This document shows positions 42,222-52,965 of a DNA stretch of 64,000 nucleotides, in pieces. The notes beneath the pieces were generated by a model. It did no database searches. It saw nothing but the letters and a program-made list of their open reading frames with translations, and was not told the DNA's origin. The position numbers were made by a program, and so were the translations under genes. Source of the DNA: Desulfurispirillum indicum S5 (GTDB taxonomy: Bacteria > Chrysiogenota > Chrysiogenetes > Chrysiogenales > Chrysiogenaceae); NCBI RefSeq assembly GCF_000177635.2, contig NC_014836.1, forward strand, positions 291,501 through 355,500, written 5' to 3'. Numbering within the stretch: position 1 is the first letter of the stretch; each line of letters opens with the position of its first letter.

Positions 42222-42948
42222 GATCCTCTCCGTCTGTATGTTCAGGTTTTTGCAGGGGTTTTCGTCTGTTCATCAGTGTTCCGACCGGGCCGCTGATCAG
42301 GTAGACCAGTCCGATGCCAAAGAGCATGATTTCCGGGTAGGAGCCGATCACCACAAAGGTCAACAGGATGATGACCAGTATTCCAAAGGGTTTGCGGCGC
42401 AGGTGCCGGAAATCCTTGAAGGAGTAGTAGCGGATGTTACTGACCATCAGGAAGGCCAGCAGGTACCCCAGCAGCACGATAAAGCCACCAAAGGGTGGCT
42501 CGCCGCCAAGGAGGTGGTTGTAGAAGATAAAGAAGGAGGCGATAAACCCCGCCGCTGCCGGTATGGGCAGGCCGGAGAAGTAGCTGCTGGCCCCGTCTGC
42601 GTGGACGTTGAAGCGGGCCAGACGCAGGGCGCCACAGGCCACAAAGATAAAGGCGGCCATCCAGCCGATTTTTCCGTAGGGCTCCAGGGCCCACATGTAA
42701 AAGAGTACCGCCGGGGCCACGCCGAAGCAGACCAGGTCGCTCAGGGAATCAAGTTCCATGCCAAAGCGGCTGGTGGCATTCAGCAGTCGCGCCACTTTAC
42801 CGTCCAGGGCGTCGAAAACGGCTGCGACGATAATGGCAATGGCTGCGGCCATATACTCTTCCCGCACCGAGGCAAGGATAGAGTAAAACCCGCAGAACAT
42901 CCCCATCAGGGTCACCATATTGGGCAGCAGGAAGACCCCTTTATGCAC
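42196..42948 (-). CDS. pssA: CDP-diacylglycerol-serine O-phosphatidyltransferase
   Basis: 250 residues, about eight membrane helices, from a GTG with GGGAG upstream. The CDP-alcohol phosphotransferase motif D-G-x2-A-R-x8-G-x3-D-x3-D is present as DALDGKVARLLNATSRFGMELDSLSD. It makes phosphatidylserine from CDP-DAG and serine, the substrate of Psd whose gene lies immediately upstream and overlaps it by eight bases; together they form phosphatidylethanolamine. The psd-pssA-leuA order is seen in many anaerobes. Confidence 0.95.
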   Translation of the reverse strand: MHKGVFLLPNMVTLMGMFCGFYSILASVREEYMAAAIAIIVAAVFDALDGKVARLLNATSRFGMELDSLSDLVCFGVAPAVLFYMWALEPYGKIGWMAAFIFVACGALRLARFNVHADGASSYFSGLPIPAAAGFIASFFIFYNHLLGGEPPFGGFIVLLGYLLAFLMVSNIRYYSFKDFRHLRRKPFGILVIILLTFVVIGSYPEIMLFGIGLVYLISGPVGTLMNRRKPLQKPEHTDGEDHEQKNNGI

Positions 42949-43591
42949 GGAATTCTCCCAGTATGGTTATTCCCGCGCGTACTTTCTGTCCCTCCTGCAC
43001 CTGCAGGGAGATTTTGTCGGCCGGGATAAACAGATCCATGCGGGAGCTGAACTTCATAAGGCCAATGCGCATGCCGGCTTCAAGCTGATCGCCTTTTTTT
43101 CCCCAGAAGACCACCCGGCGTGCCACCAGTCCGGCAATCTGCTTGAAACAGATGCGCGGCCCGTTGGTGACATCCACCGTAACCAGGGTATGCTCGTTCT
43201 CCAGGGCGGCGATGTCCTTGTCGGCGGCGTGGAAGCGGCCAGGCTTGTATTGGGCGTCCACGATGGTTCCGAAGACCGGCGAACGGTTGACATGCACATT
43301 GAAGATATTCAGGAAAATGGATATCTGTACCACCCGCTGCCCTTCGATGGGCCCGTGGTCGTGCTCCTTGACGACAATGACCTTGCCGTCTGCGGGCGAG
43401 ACGAGCTGGGAGGGGGAGAAGTCGCCCCGACGCTCCGGATCGCGGAAGAAGAAAAGGCAGAAAAACCCGATAAACAGCAGAATTGCCGGAGTAAATGTAA
43501 AGCCGAGTCCCAGCAGCAGAAGCCCGAGGACGATGGGAGGGAGAATCAGCGGATAGCCTTCGCGGGCAACACCATATAGCGGTTTTCTCAT
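42941..43591 (-). CDS. psd: Phosphatidylserine decarboxylase, short (archaeal-type) form
   Basis: 216 residues from the ATG at 43591; a GTG at 43621 is an alternative. Two N-terminal membrane helices (YPLILPPIVLGLLLLGLGFTFTPAILLFIGFFCLFFF) precede the Psd core: VSPADGKVIVV, FLNIFNVHVNRSPVFGTI and the processing region MKFSSRMDLFIPADK. In the usual form the cleaved pair is Gly-Ser (FGSRVD); here it reads Ser-Ser. The second Ser would become the pyruvoyl group. Converts PS to PE in the inner membrane. Confidence 0.93.
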   Translation of the reverse strand: MRKPLYGVAREGYPLILPPIVLGLLLLGLGFTFTPAILLFIGFFCLFFFRDPERRGDFSPSQLVSPADGKVIVVKEHDHGPIEGQRVVQISIFLNIFNVHVNRSPVFGTIVDAQYKPGRFHAADKDIAALENEHTLVTVDVTNGPRICFKQIAGLVARRVVFWGKKGDQLEAGMRIGLMKFSSRMDLFIPADKISLQVQEGQKVRAGITILGEFRA

Positions 43592-43732
43592 GAGTATATC
43601 AGCCTTTAAAGAAATTCGCACCGACCTGCTGAAGCCGAGGTGGCCCTCCTGCAGGCAGGCGCATGGAAGAATGGCATAATGTAACCAAAAGCCTATGGAA
43701 AGAAAAGCAATTTTCGATTCCCCGGCAGGGGG

Positions 43733-44191
43733 TTATGGCGTGGGCAGAAGCATGGTCAGCTGGGCGTTGCTTCCGGCAGAGGAGTGCTTGGCGTGGATAT
43801 GTATGATGCGCCAGCCGCTGGAACAGTCGCCTCCGGTGCTCGCGCTCCAGATAGGGTTGCTTTCATCGAGCTGCGCGCACTGAACCGTGACGTCCATCTG
43901 GTGACCACTGCTGCCGATTCCCAGGTGGGACGCTTCGACCTGCAGTCCGTGCCACTGGTCGAGGGTATTGAAGCTCCAGGGCTCCTGGAGGTGAGCGAGA
44001 TCAGGAGTGGCAGTGGCAAGGGGGTGCATGGCATCGGCCAGAAAGGCGGCGGTGGCGGTGCTTTCCTGTTGCGGTATCAGGGCCATGGTGCTGCGGAGGA
44101 AGAAGGAGATAAACTGCGCAGCTGTGGCTGCGGTCAGGGCCAGCAGCACAAGACCCAGCAGCGCTTCAATCAGGGTGAAACCCCGGGTCAC
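43733..44191 (-). CDS. Prepilin-type N-terminal methylation protein (pseudopilin-like)
   Basis: 152 residues starting MTRGFTLIEALLGLVLLAL, a class III prepilin signal: cleavage by PilD-type peptidase between G4 and F5 with Glu at +5, then one long hydrophobic helix. The C-terminal domain has a cysteine pair (VQCAQ..., GDCSSG) that may form the pilin disulfide loop. Probably a minor pseudopilin of the apparatus whose ATPase and platform genes lie upstream on this strand. It overlaps the preceding gene by four bases. Confidence 0.85.
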   Translation of the reverse strand: MTRGFTLIEALLGLVLLALTAATAAQFISFFLRSTMALIPQQESTATAAFLADAMHPLATATPDLAHLQEPWSFNTLDQWHGLQVEASHLGIGSSGHQMDVTVQCAQLDESNPIWSASTGGDCSSGWRIIHIHAKHSSAGSNAQLTMLLPTP

Positions 44192-44535
44192 AGGGTGCGG
44201 TCAACCAGCAGTGACTGGCCGCGAATGGACTGCACCTGCCGGTACTTGCCCTTGATGTCACTTTTGCGGCTCTCCATGGCCAGCAGGCGCTCCATGTTGA
44301 TCTTTTCCTGATTGGCACTGGCCAGCAGGTTGCGATCCTCTTCCAGCAGCTGCAGGGCAGAACCGCCGATTTCTCCGGCATTTTCACAGGCCTGGGCCAG
44401 TTGTTGAATGAGCCACTGACGGCGGTTGATCAGCTCGTCCATGATTTCATCGGAAGCGTCCTGGTTTTCCAGGTGCTTGCGCAGTTCCCGTGTGAGTCCG
44501 ATAAGCTGAATGACAATAACTTCGCGATCGTCCAT
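44188..44535 (-). CDS. Helical protein of unknown function, FliT-like in layout
   Basis: 115 residues, nearly all alpha-helix, charged and leucine-rich (IQLIGLTRELRKHLENQD..., INRRQWLIQQLAQACENAG..., LLEEDRNLLASANQEKINMERLLAMESRK). Size and helix pattern recall FliT/FlgN-type secretion chaperones; I can show no diagnostic motif. GGGGGAGG lies eight bases before the ATG. It sits between the unknown 209-residue gene and the prepilin gene and is coupled to both, so it probably serves the same apparatus. Confidence 0.6.
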   Translation of the reverse strand: MDDREVIVIQLIGLTRELRKHLENQDASDEIMDELINRRQWLIQQLAQACENAGEIGGSALQLLEEDRNLLASANQEKINMERLLAMESRKSDIKGKYRQVQSIRGQSLLVDRTL

Positions 44536-44550
44536 GGATGACCTCCCCCA

Positions 44551-45180
44551 TTACCTGGAATGGGTTTTGATGTACTGGTGCAGGTGGTCAAAAAGGCCCT
44601 GTATATGTCGGATGTGCAGCAGAGTGCGCTCTTCAAGGCAGTGGCTGAAGTCTTCAAAGGCGCTGCGCTCAAGGTGAGATACCCCAGCATCAATGCTTTC
44701 AATAAAGTCGTTGATGGACTGTATTGCGGGAACTCCCTGGATGGTAATGTCCTGCAGCGATATTTTATACAAAGTCGTCAACCTGTCAATTATAGGCAGT
44801 ATCCAGCCGTCAAAAAGTTTGATGACATCGTGGAAGCTGGCGATGGCCTTGCCGGAGTTCTTTTTCGTGCCGATGTCCTTGCGGACGCCCTGCAGGACGC
44901 CGTGTACCTTCAGGAGGTACTCCTGGACATCGCTGATGCTCTGCAGCGACAGCTCCTTGATGGAGGAGGTGACAATCTGCAGATCCTGAATCTGGGGAGA
45001 GGGGATATCGGCCCACAGGTTCTCATCAAGGTTGGCGTACTCGGTGCCGTTGGAAATGACGCTGACCACGACTTCATTCTGCGCCAGAAGCTCTTTTTGC
45101 ACCTTCTCCATGAGGTGCTTGAAGTGGCGGCATCCTCGCTTGTCAATATTGGCCGTTTTGCCGTTGAGAGAGATTTTCAA
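44551..45180 (-). CDS. Unrecognised protein with ubiquitin-like start and helical body
   Basis: 209 residues, not recognised. The start is read as the TTG at 45180: GGAGG ends eight bases upstream, whereas the TTG at 45186 is too close. The first ~55 residues (KISLNGKTANIDKRGCRHFKHLMEKVQKELLAQNEVVVSVISNGTEY) alternate strands and a helix like a small beta-grasp domain. The remainder is a long set of amphipathic helices, ending in a His-rich tail (LLHIRHIQGLFDHLHQYIKTHSR). I have seen similar layouts only as unnamed genes beside flagellar or pilus genes. Function unknown. Confidence 0.6.
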   Translation of the reverse strand: MKISLNGKTANIDKRGCRHFKHLMEKVQKELLAQNEVVVSVISNGTEYANLDENLWADIPSPQIQDLQIVTSSIKELSLQSISDVQEYLLKVHGVLQGVRKDIGTKKNSGKAIASFHDVIKLFDGWILPIIDRLTTLYKISLQDITIQGVPAIQSINDFIESIDAGVSHLERSAFEDFSHCLEERTLLHIRHIQGLFDHLHQYIKTHSR

Positions 45181-45272
45181 AGTCAATGCCTCCTTGAGTG
45201 ATCCGCTGAAAGCGCGCTCTCAGCTTCAAGATACACTGCCGTGCCTGCTGGCAGAGCCTGTGGCTGGGCGTT

Positions 45273-46478
45273 TTAGAGTCTGGTTACCTGCCACATAGGT
45301 AGCAGAATCCCCAGGGCCAGAATCAGGACAAATACCCCAGAGAGCAACAATAGCAGAGGTTCCGTATATCCGGCAAGGGTTCGTAATTTCTGCTGTGCCT
45401 GCTGTTCGTAGAAGGTGGCGGTTTTCTCAAGCATCTGTTCAAGGGTTCCGCCTTCTTCGCCAGTGCGCGCCATCTGAACCGCAAGGCCAGGGAAAATGGT
45501 GCAGGCCTCAAGTGCCGCGTGAAAGGGAGCTCCCTGATTCAGCAGTTCGTGGGCCAGCTGCAGCTCCTGTCGCAGCAGAGGGTTGGCTGTGGTGTCCCGA
45601 ACCATTTCCATGGCGGCTGCCAGAGGAATGCCTCCCTGCAGCATGGTTTTCAGAGTCATGAACAGATGGCTGACCATGCTTATCTGCAATATCGTCCCGA
45701 GCAGGGGAAATCTTAACCCCATGCGGAATAAAAAGTTTCTTGCGCCCGGGACCCTTCGGTGAACGGCCAGCAGGGCTGCTGTTGTCAGGAGGAGCGTTGA
45801 CAGAAGGATGATACCGTAGTGGCTGAAAAACGATGACAGACCAAGCAGGAACCGGGTCAGCAGGGGAAGGGTGGCTTCAGAGCGCGCGAAGATATCGGCG
45901 AAGCGGGGAATGATCATGGTGACGGCAAAGACGAAGGCTCCGAGCAGGCTTGTCAGGACGATCAGGGGGTAGCGCAGGGCGTCACCAAGTCTTTTGCGGA
46001 ACTCGCGCTGGCTTTCCATGATGGAGGCGGCGCGCAGCAGCATCTCTTCAAGGCGCCCGGAAAGTTCCCCCACTTCCACCAGGAAGGGCAGGAGGTCGCC
46101 AAAGGCGTACCGATGGCTGCGAAAGGTGTTGCTGGCGCTCTGTCCCCGGGAAAGATCCTGCTCCATCCTGGTCAGAATGGTGTGCCAGGTGGGGCTTTCC
46201 ATGGATGTCGCCAGCATGGACAGAGCCGTGGCCAGGGAAATTCCACAACCCAGCAGGGCGCTGAGTTGATGCAGAAAGAAGATGCGCTCGGTTGCGGGCA
46301 GGACGCGGGGAAGCAGGGGTGTACGCCTGCCAGCGCTGTCTGCCTGGAGTTCCGTGACAATCAGCCCTTGTCCGTGCAGGCTGTTCAGGGCGTCTATGCG
46401 TGAGGTGGAGGCAAGAGTGCCGTTGTGTCTTCTGCCATCTGCGCTATACGCCTCATAGCGATAGGTGGAGGTGTTCAT
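45273..46478 (-). CDS. Type II secretion/type IV pilus platform protein (GspF/PilC)
   Basis: 401 residues from the ATG at 46478 (AAAGGA eight bases upstream). Two repeated T2SF cytoplasmic domains (~residues 65-190 and 270-390), each followed by membrane helices: LSALLGCGISLATALSMLATSM, DLLPFLVEVGELSGRLEEMLLRAASIMESQREFRKR and LAVQMARTGEEGGTLEQMLEKTATFYEQQAQQKLRTL with the family EEGG motif. The platform couples the GspE/PilB ATPase to pilin assembly. Begins 15 bases after the ATPase gene. Confidence 0.93.
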   Translation of the reverse strand: MNTSTYRYEAYSADGRRHNGTLASTSRIDALNSLHGQGLIVTELQADSAGRRTPLLPRVLPATERIFFLHQLSALLGCGISLATALSMLATSMESPTWHTILTRMEQDLSRGQSASNTFRSHRYAFGDLLPFLVEVGELSGRLEEMLLRAASIMESQREFRKRLGDALRYPLIVLTSLLGAFVFAVTMIIPRFADIFARSEATLPLLTRFLLGLSSFFSHYGIILLSTLLLTTAALLAVHRRVPGARNFLFRMGLRFPLLGTILQISMVSHLFMTLKTMLQGGIPLAAAMEMVRDTTANPLLRQELQLAHELLNQGAPFHAALEACTIFPGLAVQMARTGEEGGTLEQMLEKTATFYEQQAQQKLRTLAGYTEPLLLLLSGVFVLILALGILLPMWQVTRL

Positions 46479-46492
46479 GGAGCAATCCTTTT

Positions 46493-48100
46493 TCAGTTGC
46501 CGCGTGGCAATACCCGCAGCACTTCTTCTGGAGAGGTTACACCGTGGGCAGCCATGGTAAGGCCATTCTCCCACAGGGTGCCGCAGTGCATCTGTTCTCT
46601 GGCGGCGCTTTCCAGTTCAAGTCCCGATGTGGCGTGGCTGATGAGCTGGCGGATCCGGCTGTCGACGCAGAGGAGCTCAAAGACGCCGCTGCGGTGGCGA
46701 TAGCCGGTGTGGTTGCAGTGGGGACATCCCTTCGCGGTGAAGTATGGGGCAGTGAACTGAGGGATCGGCTGTGGCGAAGGTTCGCTGCAGCGGCAATGGG
46801 GGCAGAGTCTGCGCACCAGACGCTGCCCGATGACGGCGCTGAGGCCGGAGGCGACGAGAAAGGGTTCCACGCCGATGTCCAGCAGGCGGTTTACGGCAGC
46901 GGCTGCGGTGGTGGTGTGTATGGTGGAGAGTACGAGGTGCCCGGTCAGGGCTGCCTGGCAGGCCATAGCTGCCGTTTTGCGGTCGCGAATTTCGCCGATC
47001 ACAATGACGTCGGGATCCTGTCGCAGCAGGTGGGGCAACAGGGTGGGAAAGTCGAGCCCTGCTTTGGTGTTGACCTGGATCTGGTTCACCAGGGGCAGCT
47101 GGTGTTCCACGGGATCTTCGATGGTGATGATTTTTCGGGTCAGGCTGTTGATGTGGCGGATCATGGCGTACAGAGTTGTGGTTTTGCCACTGCCGGTGGG
47201 GCCGGCGACCAGAATCATGCCGCTGCTGTTGCCAAGTCGCACCAGAAGTTCAGGCAGCGTGGCTCCCATCTCCAGCTCCTCAAGGGTAGGTTGCTTGTCG
47301 GGGGAGGGCAGGATGCGCAGCACGGCGCCTTCTCCGTGGATATTGGCCACGGTGGAAACGCGCATGTCGTAACGCTTGGCCTGAAAAGTGTGCTGGAGTT
47401 TGCCGTCCTGGGGCAGGCGGCGCTGGGCAATATCCAGGTGCGCCAAAACTTTGATGCGCGTGATGACGGCCTGCTCCAGTTGCTTGGGGATCATGCTGTG
47501 CTCCATCAGGCAACCGTCCACCCGCATGCGCACGCGCATGAACTGGCCGGCAGCTTCGAAATGGATGTCGCTGGCTTCCATGTGCAGGGCGGCCTGCAGC
47601 AGGCCATTGACCATATCGATGGCCTGGTTGCTTCCTTCCGGGCTGGTGGTGTCATGGGTCTGCAGGGTGGCTGTCTGGGTGGAGGGCTGCGGGGGGAGCA
47701 GGTGTTCTTCCAGGAGGGACTGTGAGATGAGGGCTTTATGCACGGAGGTGTCGAAGTGGCGCCCGATGGTGTCGGCGGCGGCAAGATTGAGGGGGTCCAC
47801 GATGCCCAGCAGGATGCCGCCGCTTTCGGTGCGGCTCAGGGGCAGAATGCCTTCATCCCTGAGCCATGCGGCCTCCAGACCCTCCTGAAGCGACCTGTCA
47901 ATGGCGATTCTGTTCAGATCAACCATGGGAAAATGAAACTGGGTGGCGAGGGCTTGCAGGAGTTGGTCTTCTGCAATAAAACCCAGTTCACAGCACTGCT
48001 GACCAATGCGCATGCCGCTGTAGCGTTGCTGATTCAGTGCATTGTGCAGCTGTGCTTCGGAGATGCAACCCATCTCCAAGAGGATCTGCCCGAGTTTCAT
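46493..48100 (-). CDS. GspE/PilB-family secretion/pilus assembly ATPase
   Basis: 535 residues from the ATG at 48100 with GAGGAGG five bases upstream. N-terminal MshEN-like domain (residues ~5-130, two repeats beginning GQILLEMGCISEAQLHNAL and GQQCCELGFIAEDQLLQALA) that in PilB/MshE relatives binds c-di-GMP; then the hexameric ATPase with Walker A GPTGSGKTT (300-308), IEDPVE (Asp box), Walker B DVIVIGEIRD, His box HTTTAA and a zinc tetracysteine (C433, C436, C459, C462). It powers pilin extension or pseudopilin secretion. First gene of the operon. Confidence 0.94.
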   Translation of the reverse strand: MKLGQILLEMGCISEAQLHNALNQQRYSGMRIGQQCCELGFIAEDQLLQALATQFHFPMVDLNRIAIDRSLQEGLEAAWLRDEGILPLSRTESGGILLGIVDPLNLAAADTIGRHFDTSVHKALISQSLLEEHLLPPQPSTQTATLQTHDTTSPEGSNQAIDMVNGLLQAALHMEASDIHFEAAGQFMRVRMRVDGCLMEHSMIPKQLEQAVITRIKVLAHLDIAQRRLPQDGKLQHTFQAKRYDMRVSTVANIHGEGAVLRILPSPDKQPTLEELEMGATLPELLVRLGNSSGMILVAGPTGSGKTTTLYAMIRHINSLTRKIITIEDPVEHQLPLVNQIQVNTKAGLDFPTLLPHLLRQDPDVIVIGEIRDRKTAAMACQAALTGHLVLSTIHTTTAAAAVNRLLDIGVEPFLVASGLSAVIGQRLVRRLCPHCRCSEPSPQPIPQFTAPYFTAKGCPHCNHTGYRHRSGVFELLCVDSRIRQLISHATSGLELESAAREQMHCGTLWENGLTMAAHGVTSPEEVLRVLPRGN

Positions 48101-48455
48101 GGTGCCTCCTCGCCGGGGTTTCAAATGGAATTATAGTATCCGCGCGGATTATATCAAGTAAAACTCAAGCTTTTTAACGTAATATGAAAAAAACTTTTTG
48201 ACTGCCGGGCTCGCTTCTGCGCCGAATTCCATGGCATAGTGAAACACAAAGCTTTTTTTTTGCCGTTGGTAACGGAAACGATGTTCTGGCGAAATGGTTT
48301 CGGTATAGTGTCAGACTGTTGTGCTGATTGTGCAGGTTGCTGAAGACTTCGTAAACAGGCAGACAATGGAAAGTGTCTCACTGCGGGCAGCAGGTGAGCG
48401 CCTTTCAACAGTCTGCAGCTAACTGGCCCAGAACCTTCATTGGCAGGGAGTGTGT
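48101..48455. other. Divergent regulatory region between gspE-like operon and sucC
   Basis: About 355 bases with no gene. Near the left end is the minus-strand promoter of the gspE operon. The rest is AT-rich with no clear -35/-10 pair for sucC that I would defend; TATAGT occurs at about 48315. TTTCAACAGTCTGCAGC near 48405-48421 resembles a scrap of a family A end. Confidence 0.5.
48130..48157 (-). promoter_or_regulatory. Sigma-70 promoter of the gspE-gspF operon with palindromic spacer
   Basis: Minus strand: TTGATA (48157-48152), 16 bases, TATAAT (48135-48130), a near-consensus promoter about 25 bases from the GspE ATG. The spacer holds the perfect palindrome ATCCGCGCGGAT (48138-48149), well placed for a repressor. 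Confidence 0.7.
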
Positions 48456-49625
48456 ATGAACATTCACGAGTATCAGGGCAAAGAACTTTTTGAGCAGTAT
48501 GGCATTCCTGTTCCCAAGGGCAAAGTGGCCTACACCAACTGGCAGGCTGAAGACATCACCCGCAGCCTGGGCGGGAAATCTGTCGTTAAAGTACAAATCC
48601 ACGCGGGCAACCGCGGTGCCAGTGGTGGCGTGAAGCTGGTAAGCAGCTCCAAGGAAGCCAAGGACCTGGCAGAACACTTTTTTAATACCCCTATCAAGAC
48701 AGCTCAGACGGGCGGAAAATCCAAGCAGGTGCGGCGCATCCTGGTGGAAGAGCAGCGTGTCATCAACAAGGAATTCTACCTGAGCATGATCGTTGACCGC
48801 GAAGAGCGTCGCATTGCCATTATCGCCTCCACCGAAGGCGGTGTGAATATCGAGGAAGTCGCCGAGCAGCATCCCGAAAAAATTCTCATGGAGCACATAG
48901 AGCTCTCCATCGGCATTCTGGACTTCCAGATCCGCAAGCTGGCCTTTTCCCTCGGGCTGGCCGGGGAGCAGATCCGCCAGTTTTCCACCATTGTCAAAGG
49001 TCTCTATAAGCTCTTTACGGAAAAAGACTGCAGCCAGATTGAGATCAACCCCCTGATTGTCACCGACGATGGCAGCCTGTTGGCCCTTGATGCCAAGGTG
49101 AATTTCGATGAAAACGCCCTGATGCGTCATCCCGAAATTCTTGAGCTGCGGGATTTTGCCGAAGAGGACCCCCTGGAAGTGGAGGCCAGCCGCTATAATC
49201 TCAGTTACATCGCCCTTGACGGCACCATTGGCTGTATGGTCAACGGCGCTGGCCTGGCCATGGCTACCATGGACATCATCCAGCACTATGGCGGCGAGCC
49301 GGCCAATTTCCTGGATGTGGGAGGCGGTGCCAATACAGAGAAGGTTTCCAACGCCTTCAGCATCATTCTGCGCGACGAAAAGGTCAAAGCCATCCTGGTC
49401 AATATTTTCGGTGGCATCATGAAGTGTGACATCATTGCCCAGGGTGTGGTGGAAGCCGCGAAGACCATGGATGTCAAGGTACCCATTATCATTCGCCTGG
49501 CGGGAACCAACCTGGAGGAAGGCATGAAGGTTATCGAACAGTCGGGGCAGAACCTGATTGTGGCCAAAACCCTGGAGGAAGCCGCCAAGCTTGCGGTGGA
49601 AAAAGCCAGAGGAGGTGTGGCATGA
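48456..49625 (+). CDS. sucC: Succinate-CoA ligase (ADP-forming) beta subunit
   Basis: 389 residues from the ATG at 48456 (GGGAG upstream). ATP-grasp domain ([43 protein letters not shown]), the nucleotide site, and the C-terminal domain [44 protein letters not shown] that grips the phosphohistidine loop. With SucD it interconverts succinyl-CoA and succinate with ATP formation in the TCA cycle. Overlaps sucD by four bases. Confidence 0.97.
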   Translation: MNIHEYQGKELFEQYGIPVPKGKVAYTNWQAEDITRSLGGKSVVKVQIHAGNRGASGGVKLVSSSKEAKDLAEHFFNTPIKTAQTGGKSKQVRRILVEEQRVINKEFYLSMIVDREERRIAIIASTEGGVNIEEVAEQHPEKILMEHIELSIGILDFQIRKLAFSLGLAGEQIRQFSTIVKGLYKLFTEKDCSQIEINPLIVTDDGSLLALDAKVNFDENALMRHPEILELRDFAEEDPLEVEASRYNLSYIALDGTIGCMVNGAGLAMATMDIIQHYGGEPANFLDVGGGANTEKVSNAFSIILRDEKVKAILVNIFGGIMKCDIIAQGVVEAAKTMDVKVPIIIRLAGTNLEEGMKVIEQSGQNLIVAKTLEEAAKLAVEKARGGVA

Positions 49626-50539
49626 GTATCCTGGTCAACTCCGATACCCGTGTTATCACCCAGGGCATCACTGGCAGCCAGGGGCTGTTTCACACAGAAA
49701 TGGCCCTGAAGTATGGCACCAGAATGGTGGGCGGCGTAACCCCCGGCAAGGGTGGCACGACGGCCCTGGATGGCAAGGTTCCCGTCTTCAACTCCGTGGC
49801 CCAGGCCGTAAGCGAAACCGGTGCCAACGCCTCCATGATCTATGTTCCGCCCCTCTTTGCCGCCGACGCCATCATGGAAGCGGCCGACGCGGGCGTGGAA
49901 ATCATCGCCTGCATAACCGAGGGCATTCCCATTCTCGATATGATCCGCGTCAAGGACTTTCTGCGCACCACGCCGGGCATCAAGCTGATTGGCCCCAACT
50001 GCCCCGGCATCATCACCCCCGACGAGTGTAAAATCGGCATCATGCCGGGATATATTCACAAGCGGGGCCATATCGGTATTGTCTCGCGCAGCGGCACCCT
50101 GACCTATGAGGCGGTCAACCAGCTCAGCTCCCGCAATCTGGGACAGAGCACAGTGGTGGGTATTGGTGGCGATCCCATCAACGGCTTGACGCATCTGGAT
50201 ATCATGAAGCGCTTCGCCGCTGACGATGATACTCTGGCCGTGGTGATGATTGGCGAAATTGGCGGTTCCAATGAGGAAAAGGCTGCCCAGTGGGTGGCGG
50301 AGAATATGCGTCACAAGCCGGTCGTTGGCTTTATTGCCGGCGCCACGGCCCCCGAGGGCAAGCGCATGGGCCACGCCGGGGCCATTGTCAGCGGCAATAC
50401 CGGCTCGGCCCAGTCCAAGATCAGTGCCATGAAAGACGCCGGTATCCGCGTTGCCCCTACCATTGTTGATATCGGGACCATCATGGAGCAGTTCCTGCTC
50501 GATATGGACCTGTTGGATAGCTGCAGGATTTCATCTTAA
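49622..50539 (+). CDS. sucD: Succinate-CoA ligase (ADP-forming) alpha subunit
   Basis: 305 residues. CoA-binding domain ([33 protein letters not shown]), the [14 protein letters not shown] and [11 protein letters not shown] segments, and the catalytic phosphohistidine in [12 protein letters not shown] (about residue 260). Completes the succinyl-CoA synthetase. Spacing to maeB is 31 bases with GAGGAAAG-like site before it, so a sucC-sucD-maeB transcript is likely. Confidence 0.97.
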   Translation: MSILVNSDTRVITQGITGSQGLFHTEMALKYGTRMVGGVTPGKGGTTALDGKVPVFNSVAQAVSETGANASMIYVPPLFAADAIMEAADAGVEIIACITEGIPILDMIRVKDFLRTTPGIKLIGPNCPGIITPDECKIGIMPGYIHKRGHIGIVSRSGTLTYEAVNQLSSRNLGQSTVVGIGGDPINGLTHLDIMKRFAADDDTLAVVMIGEIGGSNEEKAAQWVAENMRHKPVVGFIAGATAPEGKRMGHAGAIVSGNTGSAQSKISAMKDAGIRVAPTIVDIGTIMEQFLLDMDLLDSCRISS

Positions 50540-50570
50540 GTAAATACAAAGAGGAAAGTGAGGAAGAACG

Positions 50571-52838
<2,268 letters not shown>

Positions 52839-52865
52839 TCCGCTGATCCGCTTTCGCCCGTATCA

Positions 52866-52894
52866 AGCCCCCGCAGAGTCTGCGGGGGCTTTTT
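52866..52894 (+). terminator. Rho-independent terminator after maeB
   Basis: AGCCCCCGCA (52866-52875), loop GAGTC, TGCGGGGGCT (52881-52890), then TTTT. Confidence 0.9.
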
Positions 52895-52965
52895 GCGTTG
52901 ACACCGGCTCCCGATTATGGTGTGGTTTCTCAACCTGTATCCGTTATTTTTTTGAGGAGCTCACT

